Assembly (NCBI GenBank): GCA_937924465.1
Contig: CALDSP010000014.1
Coordinates: 1-10,186, forward strand
Length of the DNA: 10,186 nt
Source of the DNA: an uncultured Leptospiraceae bacterium
GTDB lineage: Bacteria; Spirochaetota; Leptospiria; Leptospirales; Leptospiraceae
Direction of reading: 5' to 3'
This document shows, piece by piece, positions 1-6,187 of this stretch (its first letter is position 1; each line of letters begins with the position of its first letter). Made by a program: the position numbers and the translations under genes. A model generated the notes under the pieces. The model saw only the letters and a program-made list of their open reading frames with translations, was not told the DNA's origin and did no database searches.

Positions 1-122
1 CAAATGCTTTGAGTCTTTTAGGAATTCATCATTATTTTATACTTTTTGGAAGTGTAGCTTTTTATGTTATTATTAGAGTAATTGTAAAACTTACAAAATG
101 GTTAGATGTAGAAGGACGTTAG
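1..122 (+). CDS. C-terminal end of a membrane protein (partial, 5' end outside window)
   Basis: One plus-strand frame (codons from position 3) stays open from the window edge to a TAG at 120-122 and encodes about 39 residues. The segment contains a hydrophobic stretch (around ILFGSVAFYVIIRVIV) followed by a short basic/acidic tail ending WLDVEGR, as expected for the last transmembrane helix and cytoplasmic tail of an integral membrane protein. Its stop overlaps the stop of the convergent phosphatase gene by 4 nt (119-122), which supports both ends being real and leaves no room for a terminator between them. The family cannot be told from this fragment. Confidence 0.6.
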   Translation, partial: NALSLLGIHHYFILFGSVAFYVIIRVIVKLTKWLDVEGR

Positions 123-2845
123 GTGCTAACTTTTTTTCGTATAATTAGTTCGTTAAACTCATTATTTTTTTGATATTCAACACTATCCATAAGTTTTTCT
201 ATTAAATAAATTCCAAATCCACCTTTTTTTTCTCCCTTCATATTTGCTTCTATAGAAGGAGGAGGAACATTTTCTCTTTTAAAAGAATTTCCTGTGTCTT
301 TGAAACGAAATTCAATTATTTCTTGTTGAATTTTAATAGAAATTTCAAAGCTAGGATTTTTAATTCGTGTATCTTTGTAGGCATGAAGAATAATATTTGT
401 AGCGGCTTCATCACAACAGAGTAGTATGTCTTCTAAAACAGTCTCATTTAGTGAGAGTTCCTTCAAAATAGATTGAATGTATTCTCTCATAATGGGAATT
501 TGTGCTTTATTTGCAGGAAAGGTTTTTTGATATTGGTAGTCATCATTGAATTTAATAATCATAACAGTAAAATCATCAAATTGGTTAGTTACACCTGAAA
601 AGTTTCTTATATCGTAATAAATTTCTTCTATAATTTTTTGAGGATGTAAATTCTTTCTTTTAATAATTTCATTTACAAATCTTTCTAAGCCATATTCTTC
701 ATCTTGTGGAGTTTTTTCTTCAATTGCTCCATCTGTATATAAAACAATCATATCTCCAGGTTGCACATGAATGGTTCCTCCTTGGTATTTGCTATATGGA
801 ATTACTCCAAGGGGGGTTCCCGATCCTTTTAAAAGTTCATAGGTTCCATCTTTTTTAATCCAGATTTGGTCATTGTGTCCTGCTGATGCAAAATCAATTT
901 GATAACTTGTGGGATTATAATGAATATAAAAAAGAGTTACAAACATTCCCGATTGAGAATCTTCATAAATTAAAGAGTTGGCCGATTTTAAAATTTCTGC
1001 AGGAGAGAGGTTTCGATTTCTTGAAATAGTTCGAATAATTGAGGAACTCATTGCCATAAAAATAGCGGCAGGTAAACTTTTGCCTGATACATCTGCAATA
1101 AGAAAGGAGAATTGATCGTTTTGATATTTATAAAAATCGTAAAAATCTCCCGAGACATCTTTTGCTGGAACGGATTTTACTCCTAATTCAAAATTAGAGC
1201 CTTTGGGTTTTTGGGAAGGAAGAATATTATTTTGTAAGTTTCTAGTGATTTCAATTTCTTTTTCCATTGCCTTTTTGGCGAGTAGGTTGTCTAAGAGTTT
1301 TAGATTTTCATAACCCTTGATAACTTGTGAAGAAATCGTTAAAAGAAGACGGTATTGATTAATTCCAAAATCTTCATTTTTTGAACTATCTGAAACTAAT
1401 AAAACTCCAAAAGGAGTTTCATTTCTAAGTAGTAGGGGGAGGAGTACAAAAGAGCCTTGTAAAAATTTGGATTCTATAGGATCAGAGTTTTCTTTAGAAA
1501 AGGACCCTTGCATGAATACTTGATTTTTATAGAAAGATTCATAAATGAGGGAGTTTTCAGAAAGTTCTAACTCTTCTGAGTTGAGTTTATTTTCTAAAAA
1601 ATAATAAGCCTCAAAAGTATAGTTTTTCTTCTGTATAAAAATGCAGGCTCTATTTGCATGAAGTTCTCGGGCAATAATACGTATAGATTTCAATAAAAGT
1701 TCAGAAACTTTTTGACTTTCATTAATAGCTAAACTTAACTCAAATAAACTTCCTAACTCACTAACTGTTTTTTCAAGTTCTTTGTTTGATTTTTCTAAAT
1801 CATCCAAAAGTCTTGTTTTTTGAATAGCAAGAGCCGCTGAATCTGAAAAGGTTAAAAATAAATCAATATCTGAATCACTAAAATTATTTCTATCAATGGT
1901 ATTGATTGCTTCTACAACTCCAACTACTTCTTCTCCTACAACAAGTGGAGCTGCTAAAATATTGCGCGTAACGAATCCTGTTGTTTTATCCACAACTTTA
2001 TAAACTCGTTCATCATTTTGAGCATCGTTTATGATCATTGGTTGTTTCGTAAGAGCAACTGTTCCTGCAATTCCTTTTCCTATGGGGACTCGAATTTGTG
2101 AAAGTTCTTTTTCTTTATCTCCTGCAACTAAATGAAAATATAAATCTTTTTTATTTTTATCTACTAACAAGATAGAGCAAGATTCTGTTCGAAACACGGC
2201 TTTCACAGATTCCATGACTTCTCTTAAAAGTTCATCTAAATGACGAGAAGAGTTAATAAGTCCCGATACTCGAATTACTTCTTTTAGTAAGTATTCAAGA
2301 CGAATATTTTTCTGAAGGGTTTCTGTAGAACGAAGAAGTAATAGAAAGGAAGTAGAAAATTTTAAATAAAAATCATCTTCATCTTTGTAACAATAGGATT
2401 CATTAAGAAGAAGTAATAAAGTTTTTGCGTAAACTTGAATAAGTTCAAATTCAGTTAAAGAAAAGTTTTCAAAGTGATGGATTCCTTCTAAAATTAAAGA
2501 TCCCAGGTTTAAAAAATTTTCTTCACTTCCTAAAAAAATAGATATATAACTTTCTTCTAAAGTGATTCCTAAAAAATTTTCTTTTTTTTTGAATAAATAG
2601 CTCTTCTTAGTGCGAAAAGTGTGTTTGGCAAGTTTGCTTACAATAGATTTATAATGTAAAGAAGAGGAGCACATTAAACCTAAAACATTTTCTTTTGTAG
2701 TTACATAAATTGCTCCTCCTTTAGCATTTATTCCACGAATGGCTTCCCTAAGAATCAATGTAAATAAATGGCGCCATTTCGATAAGTTTTCAATTGTTAT
2801 CCACTGTTGATTTCGTTTTAGAAAAGGTTGAAATTCAGAATCCAA
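119..2845 (-). CDS. GAF-domain SpoIIE-type PP2C phosphatase with C-terminal HATPase (serine kinase-like) domain
   Basis: A 908-residue cytoplasmic signalling protein with no signal peptide or membrane helix. Residues ~25-150 look like a degenerate GAF domain. A clear GAF domain lies at ~195-345 (PIGKGIAG near 254-261) and a weaker one at ~365-515, with a coiled linker between them. The SpoIIE/PP2C domain (~525-768) keeps the metal-site motifs DVSGDFYD (563-570), DVSGKS (585-590), AGHND (655-659), TDG (704-706) and DDFT (757-760), so it should be an active Ser/Thr phosphatase. Residues ~770-905 form an RsbW-like HATPase: N-box E813-xxx-N817, D850-T-G852 and GGFG near 875-878. In this family the phosphatase acts on anti-sigma-factor antagonists and the HATPase part can bind or phosphorylate them; the partner here is not in the window. 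The start is a TTG 3 nt after the stop of the coiled-coil gene. No good Shine-Dalgarno precedes it, so translation is probably coupled. The next in-frame ATG would remove 57 residues. Confidence 0.9.
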   Translation of the reverse strand: MDSEFQPFLKRNQQWITIENLSKWRHLFTLILREAIRGINAKGGAIYVTTKENVLGLMCSSSLHYKSIVSKLAKHTFRTKKSYLFKKKENFLGITLEESYISIFLGSEENFLNLGSLILEGIHHFENFSLTEFELIQVYAKTLLLLLNESYCYKDEDDFYLKFSTSFLLLLRSTETLQKNIRLEYLLKEVIRVSGLINSSRHLDELLREVMESVKAVFRTESCSILLVDKNKKDLYFHLVAGDKEKELSQIRVPIGKGIAGTVALTKQPMIINDAQNDERVYKVVDKTTGFVTRNILAAPLVVGEEVVGVVEAINTIDRNNFSDSDIDLFLTFSDSAALAIQKTRLLDDLEKSNKELEKTVSELGSLFELSLAINESQKVSELLLKSIRIIARELHANRACIFIQKKNYTFEAYYFLENKLNSEELELSENSLIYESFYKNQVFMQGSFSKENSDPIESKFLQGSFVLLPLLLRNETPFGVLLVSDSSKNEDFGINQYRLLLTISSQVIKGYENLKLLDNLLAKKAMEKEIEITRNLQNNILPSQKPKGSNFELGVKSVPAKDVSGDFYDFYKYQNDQFSFLIADVSGKSLPAAIFMAMSSSIIRTISRNRNLSPAEILKSANSLIYEDSQSGMFVTLFYIHYNPTSYQIDFASAGHNDQIWIKKDGTYELLKGSGTPLGVIPYSKYQGGTIHVQPGDMIVLYTDGAIEEKTPQDEEYGLERFVNEIIKRKNLHPQKIIEEIYYDIRNFSGVTNQFDDFTVMIIKFNDDYQYQKTFPANKAQIPIMREYIQSILKELSLNETVLEDILLCCDEAATNIILHAYKDTRIKNPSFEISIKIQQEIIEFRFKDTGNSFKRENVPPPSIEANMKGEKKGGFGIYLIEKLMDSVEYQKNNEFNELIIRKKVST

Positions 2846-2848
2846 GAG

Positions 2849-3157
2849 TTATTTTAAATTTAGCTTCAAAGCCTCTTCACGAAGTTTACGGTTTGCCTCT
2901 TCTAATTCTTTGATTCTGTCTAAAGCGGCCATAAGTTCTTCGCGAGATATGTTTGCAACTATGTCAGTTGCCTTCACTGTTTCTTGAGCATTTTTTAATT
3001 CTTCAGAAGAGTAGCTCATAATGCTTTCATACATTTTAATTATTTCATCTGCATTTGCTAACTCTTTTTCATTGAGACGTAAGACTTTTTCGTAACCTTT
3101 GATGATTAATTTTTGCTCTTCAATTTCTTTTTTGAGTTTTTCAATAGTTTCTTCCAT
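2849..3157 (-). CDS. Small coiled-coil protein made of tandem 21-residue repeats
   Basis: A 102-residue, highly charged, all-helical protein without signal peptide or membrane segment; no family is recognised. Residues 1-84 divide into four consecutive 21-residue units (1-21, 22-42, 43-63, 64-84) that align without gaps. Column 2 is acidic, column 11 is always Glu, column 12 is Ile/Leu, column 19 is Ile/Val and column 20 is always Lys. The remainder (85-102) is a degenerate fifth unit. Twenty-one residues are three heptads: one core position (columns 5, 12, 19) is hydrophobic, the other (1, 8, 15) is Tyr/Ser/Ala-like, which suggests a regular parallel coiled coil or helical bundle. The ATG start has a strong AGAGGG five bases upstream. 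The gene ends 3 nt before the SpoIIE phosphatase, so the two are almost certainly co-transcribed and translationally coupled. An accessory or scaffold role for the phosphatase is inference from position only. Confidence 0.85.
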   Translation of the reverse strand: MEETIEKLKKEIEEQKLIIKGYEKVLRLNEKELANADEIIKMYESIMSYSSEELKNAQETVKATDIVANISREELMAALDRIKELEEANRKLREEALKLNLK

Positions 3158-3162
3158 ATCTT

Positions 3163-3168
3163 CCCTCT
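3163..3168 (-). promoter_or_regulatory. Shine-Dalgarno of the coiled-coil gene
   Basis: AGAGGG on the minus strand lies 5 nt before the ATG at 3157-3155 and fixes this start. It is the only good ribosome-binding site in the two-gene unit, so it probably also feeds the downstream phosphatase through coupling. Confidence 0.7.
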
Positions 3169-3182
3169 AAATATATTTTTGT

Positions 3183-3209
3183 TTGACTTATCTCCACTAC
3201 AATTAAATT
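3183..3209 (+). promoter_or_regulatory. Candidate promoter of tRNA-Ala
   Basis: TTGACT (3183-3188) matches the -35 consensus at 5 of 6 positions. A weak -10, TAAATT (3204-3209), follows after 15 nt, about 10 nt before the mature tRNA 5' end. The spacing is short and the -10 is imperfect, so this is a suggestion only. The spacer is shared with the divergent coiled-coil gene. Confidence 0.35.
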
Positions 3210-3218
3210 TATCCTCAA

Positions 3219-3291
3219 GGGGACGTAGCTCAGCTGGGAGAGCGTTTGAATGGCATTCAAGAGGTCGGGGGTTCGATCCCCCTCGTCTCCA
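3219..3291 (+). tRNA. tRNA-Ala, anticodon GGC
   Basis: A 73-nt sequence folds as a complete cloverleaf. The acceptor stem is GGGGACG/CGTCTCC (one G-T pair) and the discriminator A is at 3291. The D stem is GCTC/GAGC with an AGCTGGGA loop. The anticodon stem TTTGA/TCAAG encloses loop ATGGCAT, with anticodon GGC at 3252-3254. The variable loop is AGGTC and the T arm is GGGGG-TTCGATC-CCCCT. The 3' CCA is not encoded (TGC follows the discriminator), so it must be added by nucleotidyltransferase. It stands alone, not in an rRNA operon. Confidence 0.95.
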
Positions 3292-3342
3292 TGCTAAGCA
3301 GTTAGTATTTCATTTAACTTTCTTTACAAGTCAATCTTTTTT

Positions 3343-4035
3343 ATGAACTTACTTTCAAAAAAAAAATTTTATAGTCCAATTTTGTATGATATATATGGAA
3401 GTTTATATGGTGAACCGGTTTTAGTTTTAGAGGATATTTTCTTTTCTTCTTCTAAGTCCGAATTGGAAAGTATTTATTTTGGTGGCTTTAAAGTATTTCA
3501 TTTAAAACGGTTTCAATGGGAAGATTTTCCTTTTGAAGAAAAAAGTTTTTTAGAGGAAATTTCAAAACGTTTAGAAGAAATCATTCTCCTAAGTGAAAAA
3601 TGGAGTATTCTTGCTGAAGGATACAGTTGTGGATTAGCTTTAAAACTAGTTTTAGAAAATGAAACAAAAATTTCTGATGTCCATCTTCTTTCACCCATTT
3701 ATGAAGAGGAAAAAGAAGTTTGGGAGTATTGGAATGATTTTTGGTTTTGGTTTCAAAGAGAAAAAGAAGCCATTCGGTATTTCTATAAAGCTCCTTATTT
3801 GTTAGATTTTTTTTTAAAAAATTTAAATTTATTTAAACTTGTTTCTAAAACGCAAGTAAGTAGAAATATTCAATTTTGGTTACCTGTCCATTTTTCTATA
3901 GAAAAATCTCTTAAACTTCAACAGGAATTTCCCAAAAGCGAAGTAAATCGAATTGATAAGTCTCAAAACAGATTGAGCTTACATAATCCTCTTTTTCAAA
4001 AAATTTTCTCTTGGAAAAAAATCAGTGGTCTTTAA
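3343..4035 (+). CDS. Degenerate alpha/beta-hydrolase-like protein
   Basis: A 230-residue protein, somewhat shorter than usual alpha/beta hydrolases, with no signal peptide. The best clue is GYSCG (residues 93-97), which fits the GxSxG nucleophile elbow with Ser95 after a short beta-strand and before a helix. HLLSPIY (114-120) resembles the next core strand. A C-terminal His (H214 in SLHNP) could complete the active site. The usual acidic residue between the two is not evident: the stretch that normally reads like GxxD before the last helix (around 180-190) has no such motif. A Trp/Phe/Tyr-rich cap-like segment spans ~125-165. The gene starts 51 nt after tRNA-Ala with no Shine-Dalgarno and may be read through from the tRNA promoter. 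Its stop codon directly abuts the 3' end of the opposing tRNA-Arg. Fold assignment is moderate; activity and substrate are unknown. Confidence 0.65.
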   Translation: MNLLSKKKFYSPILYDIYGSLYGEPVLVLEDIFFSSSKSELESIYFGGFKVFHLKRFQWEDFPFEEKSFLEEISKRLEEIILLSEKWSILAEGYSCGLALKLVLENETKISDVHLLSPIYEEEKEVWEYWNDFWFWFQREKEAIRYFYKAPYLLDFFLKNLNLFKLVSKTQVSRNIQFWLPVHFSIEKSLKLQQEFPKSEVNRIDKSQNRLSLHNPLFQKIFSWKKISGL

Positions 4036-4109
4036 TGCTCCCGACTGGATTCGAACCAGTGGCCCTTTGTTTAGGAAACAAATGCTCTATCCACCTGAGC
4101 TACGGGAGC
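4036..4109 (-). tRNA. tRNA-Arg, anticodon CCT
   Basis: The minus strand gives a 74-nt cloverleaf. The acceptor stem is GCTCCCG/CGGGAGC with discriminator A. The D arm is GCTC-AGGTGGATA-GAGC. The anticodon stem TTTGT/ACAAA encloses loop TTCCTAA, with anticodon CCT (plus-strand agg at 4073-4075) reading AGG. The T arm is ACTGG-TTCGAAT-CCAGT. CCA is not encoded. Its 5' end lies only 2 nt after the stop codon of the CRP-family gene on the same strand, so it is most likely the last cistron of that transcript and is released by RNase P. Confidence 0.96.
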
Positions 4110-4111
4110 AT

Positions 4112-4750
4112 TTATCGTCTTTCTTTTCGCTTTTGAGAAATGGTTCTTTGAAATTCTTGAATATTATGAACTACAATCCTATCTGCATATACATCTAGTT
4201 TGCCAGCTTTTTTGTATTGAATAATTACTTTTTGAACTTCATGAGAAGGCTGTCCACACCAATGAGCTATGTCCTCAACGGTAGTTTTTAAAATTACTTC
4301 TTTTGAATAAACGTTGTCATTTTGTTTTTCGGCTAACATTAAAATTACATCAAGTACTTTGGAAGAAATATCGTCTAAGAGTAAAATTTGTAATCTTCTT
4401 TTTTGATCATAAATTCGAGTAGAAAAAAGAGTAAGAACTTTTAGAGCTAGTTGTGGATTTTTCGTCATTAAGATTTCAAAGTTGGCTCGATTAAAATTGA
4501 GGGCTTTAACTTGAGTAATAGCAGAGGCTGTGGCAGAGCGAGGTTGTTCTTCCAAAATTGCCATTTCTCCAAAAATATCTCCATTTGTGAGAACATCTAA
4601 AGTTTTAATAGATTCCCCTACAATTTTTGTAATTTTAACTTCTCCCTCTAGAATAAAATAAAAATCATTGCCTTGTTCGTATTCACAAAAAATAATTTCT
4701 CCGGGTTTGAATATTTTTCCAAATTTACCAAACATTGCTTCTAAATTCAT
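4112..4750 (-). CDS. CRP/FNR-family regulator with intact cyclic-nucleotide-binding domain
   Basis: A 212-residue cytoplasmic protein of normal CRP-family length. Residues ~8-115 form the cNMP-binding jelly roll. The phosphate-binding cassette, GEMAILEEQPRSATA (61-75), keeps the Glu (E62) that contacts the ribose and the Arg (R71) that contacts the cyclic phosphate, so real cyclic-nucleotide binding is plausible. A long dimer helix (~98-125) leads to a C-terminal winged helix-turn-helix (~150-195; HTH near 157-180), so it should bind DNA. There is no FNR-type N-terminal cysteine cluster. The ATG is preceded by AAAAGGA 8 nt upstream, inside the end of the preceding gene. Only 5 nt separate it from the upstream cNMP/TPR gene, indicating one operon. 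The basic tail ends 2 nt before tRNA-Arg. Target genes are unknown. Confidence 0.88.
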   Translation of the reverse strand: MNLEAMFGKFGKIFKPGEIIFCEYEQGNDFYFILEGEVKITKIVGESIKTLDVLTNGDIFGEMAILEEQPRSATASAITQVKALNFNRANFEILMTKNPQLALKVLTLFSTRIYDQKRRLQILLLDDISSKVLDVILMLAEKQNDNVYSKEVILKTTVEDIAHWCGQPSHEVQKVIIQYKKAGKLDVYADRIVVHNIQEFQRTISQKRKERR

Positions 4751-4755
4751 TCAGG

Positions 4756-5790
4756 TTATCCTTTTAGTTCAGAGATTTTACTTTTTGCTTGTTCTGAAAA
4801 AGTATCTTCTGGGGGTATGCTAATAGTCTTATTAAAAAGCATAATGGCTTTTTCTTTTTCACCTTTTGCAAGGGAAATCAAACCTAATGTAAAAATAGCT
4901 TCTTTAGAGTGAGAGCCTTTGGAATATTTTTTTACATAAGTGGATAAAGTTCCATAAGCATCATCTAAACTATCTAGTTCTCTCAGACAAATTCCATATT
5001 TAAAAAGCGATTCCTCTACAATTTGAGATTCTTCTTCATTTTGAGTTTCTTTGTGTTCTGAAATAGATTTATAAATAACGCTTGCTTCTTGGTATTTAGC
5101 AGATTCAAAAAATTGATTTGCTTTTGTAAACATTTCTTTTAGCTGATTGTTTGCACGCGCAGAAATTTCTTGAGTGTTGAGGTTGCTATTGTTTGAATAG
5201 GATTCTTGCTCAGATTCGTAAGTTAGAGGAGCTATATTAGATGGATAAATAGAATTTCGTTGGGCAATATTTAAAAGTTCTTTTGCACGGGTTACATAAT
5301 TTCCTTGTGGATATTGTTCTAAGTATTTTTTATATGCATAAACCGCATAGTTATAATTTCCCATTTTATGGTATGCTTCTGCTACATTCATGAGTTCAAA
5401 AGATGGAGATCGAGCTTCTGAAAACTGTCCTAACTGTTCTCTTACTTTTCCATGAATCTGTCGAAGTTGACTGGAGAAGACTTTCATCATTTTTAAGATA
5501 AGATGAGTTTTTTGTGCCACAAAAGCTTCGAAGTCTTGCATTTTGAACACAAGAACATTGGCTCCACCTATGACTTGTGCTGTTTCTTCCCGTGGGTAAT
5601 GTCCAAGTGCAGATTTTACTCCAAAAAATTCTCCAATCTTAACATCTTCTCGAATTTCAGACTTTCCATCGGGAGAGGTATAATTTAGTACAACTCGACC
5701 GCTCTGTAAAACATAAATTTCTTCTGCTCTGTCTTTTTCCATGTAAATAACAGAGCCACCCTTATAAGTGCGAATTATTGGTCCTGACAA
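4756..5790 (-). CDS. Cyclic-nucleotide-binding-like domain fused to TPR repeats
   Basis: A 344-residue cytoplasmic protein. Residues ~5-115 are a cNMP-binding-type beta-roll followed by its C-helix. The cassette region FFGVKSALGHYPREETA (~55-71) keeps the Arg (R67) but has Val58 where the ribose-binding Glu is expected, so binding may be weak, altered or lost. There is no HTH. Tetratricopeptide-like helical repeats follow: around 131-165 (AEAYHKMGNYNYAVYAYKKY), 218-250, 258-290 and 295-328, separated by a polar Asn/Ser/Glu-rich linker (~180-212). TPRs bind other proteins, so this looks like a sensor/adaptor, not a transcription factor. The start is a TTG supported by AAGAGGA 7 nt upstream. 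It is first in a unit with the CRP-family regulator (5-nt gap) and tRNA-Arg; a partnership with the regulator is inferred from this. Confidence 0.85.
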   Translation of the reverse strand: MSGPIIRTYKGGSVIYMEKDRAEEIYVLQSGRVVLNYTSPDGKSEIREDVKIGEFFGVKSALGHYPREETAQVIGGANVLVFKMQDFEAFVAQKTHLILKMMKVFSSQLRQIHGKVREQLGQFSEARSPSFELMNVAEAYHKMGNYNYAVYAYKKYLEQYPQGNYVTRAKELLNIAQRNSIYPSNIAPLTYESEQESYSNNSNLNTQEISARANNQLKEMFTKANQFFESAKYQEASVIYKSISEHKETQNEEESQIVEESLFKYGICLRELDSLDDAYGTLSTYVKKYSKGSHSKEAIFTLGLISLAKGEKEKAIMLFNKTISIPPEDTFSEQAKSKISELKG

Positions 5791-5797
5791 GTAAAAA

Positions 5798-5804
5798 TCC
5801 TCTT
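5798..5804 (-). promoter_or_regulatory. Shine-Dalgarno supporting a TTG start
   Basis: AAGAGGA on the minus strand stands 7 nt upstream of the TTG at 5790-5788. This good spacing supports TTG initiation of the cNMP/TPR gene. Confidence 0.7.
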
Positions 5805-5807
5805 AAA

Positions 5808-5819
5808 GTTTATATAAAC
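5808..5819. promoter_or_regulatory. Perfect 12-bp palindrome GTTTATATAAAC upstream of the cNMP/TPR operon
   Basis: The palindrome lies 18-29 nt before the TTG start and contains -10-like TATA on both strands. It could be part of the operon's promoter or an operator for an autoregulating dimer. No matching -35 is convincing, and AT-rich palindromes are common by chance in this base composition. Confidence 0.3.
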
Positions 5820-6032
5820 ATTAGATGTGTAGAAAAAAAAGCAATTTTTTTTTTAGTGGAGACTTCTAAAAAGGTATCAGAAGAAGAATTTTGGATATTT
5901 TTTTACTGAATAAAATGTATTTACAATTCAGAAGTAAACTATTGAAAATTTTTTAAAAAATAAGCAAAACATAAATTTGGGCATATTACGCTCCTTTGAG
6001 ATAACCTCATCTCTTAGTTTATAATTACATTT

Positions 6033-6045
6033 ATTTGATTCAAAT
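6033..6045. promoter_or_regulatory. Operator-like dyad ATTTGA-T-TCAAAT
   Basis: Perfect 6-bp arms around one central base, about 150 bp upstream of the beta-helix start. It vaguely recalls CRP/FNR half-sites (TTGA/TCAA) but lacks their usual 4-6 bp central spacing. The binding protein is unknown. Confidence 0.25.
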
Positions 6046-6060
6046 GAATTGGTTCTATTG

Positions 6061-6082
6061 ATTGGAATCTATTTTATCCAAT
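6061..6082. promoter_or_regulatory. Operator-like dyad ATTGGA-N10-TCCAAT
   Basis: Perfect 6-bp inverted arms separated by 10 bp, a spacing that puts the two half-sites on one DNA face at about 1.5 turns. It sits at the left end of the tandem duplication; the second copy has lost the symmetry. It could be a dimer-binding site controlling the beta-helix/cytochrome pair. Confidence 0.3.
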
Positions 6083-6111
6083 GTTAGTTTTTTATTGTAG
6101 GTTTTTAGAAA

Positions 6112-6139
6112 TTGTCTTGAATTTATTTTATTGAATACT
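6112..6139 (+). promoter_or_regulatory. Candidate promoter of the beta-helix/cytochrome pair
   Basis: TTGTCT (6112-6117) and AATACT (6134-6139) are separated by 16 bp and would give a leader of about 50 nt before the ATG at 6197. Both hexamers are imperfect, and the AT-rich context makes chance matches likely. Confidence 0.25.
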
Positions 6140-6179
6140 ATTTTTTATTATAGGTCTTTAGAGGTTGCTATAAAAAATC

Positions 6180-6187
6180 AGGAAGGA
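6180..6187 (+). promoter_or_regulatory. Shine-Dalgarno deciding the ATG start at 6197
   Basis: AGGAAGGA ends 9 nt before the ATG at 6197. The upstream in-frame TTG at 6131 lies inside the tandem duplication, has no such site, and would put 22 non-signal residues before an evident signal sequence. The start is therefore placed at 6197. Confidence 0.75.

Larger units (their letters stand above)
6061..6167. repeat. Imperfect tandem duplication (units 54 and 53 bp)
   Basis: Unit 1 (6061-6114) and unit 2 (6115-6167) align over most of their length. The right-hand 27 bp (6088-6114 versus 6141-6167) agree at 23 positions, sharing TTTTTTATT, TAGGT and TTTAGA. The left part (6066-6087 versus 6120-6141) agrees at about 17 of 22 with a 1-bp shift. 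The second unit runs into the sequence just upstream of the beta-helix ribosome-binding site, so this is duplicated upstream DNA, not coding sequence. Confidence 0.55.

Noticed and set aside
3113..3346. 77-residue plus-strand open frame over the tRNA-Ala region
   Set aside because: It is antisense to the coiled-coil gene start and then reads through the tRNA. The GRSSAGRAFEWHSRGRGFDPP-like stretch is the familiar false translation of a tRNA gene.
3513..3698. 61-residue minus-strand open frame inside the hydrolase-like gene
   Set aside because: Shadow frame with low-complexity Ser/Lys-rich composition and no upstream signals. The same applies to the 61-residue frames at 5503-5688 (plus) and 8107-8292 (minus).
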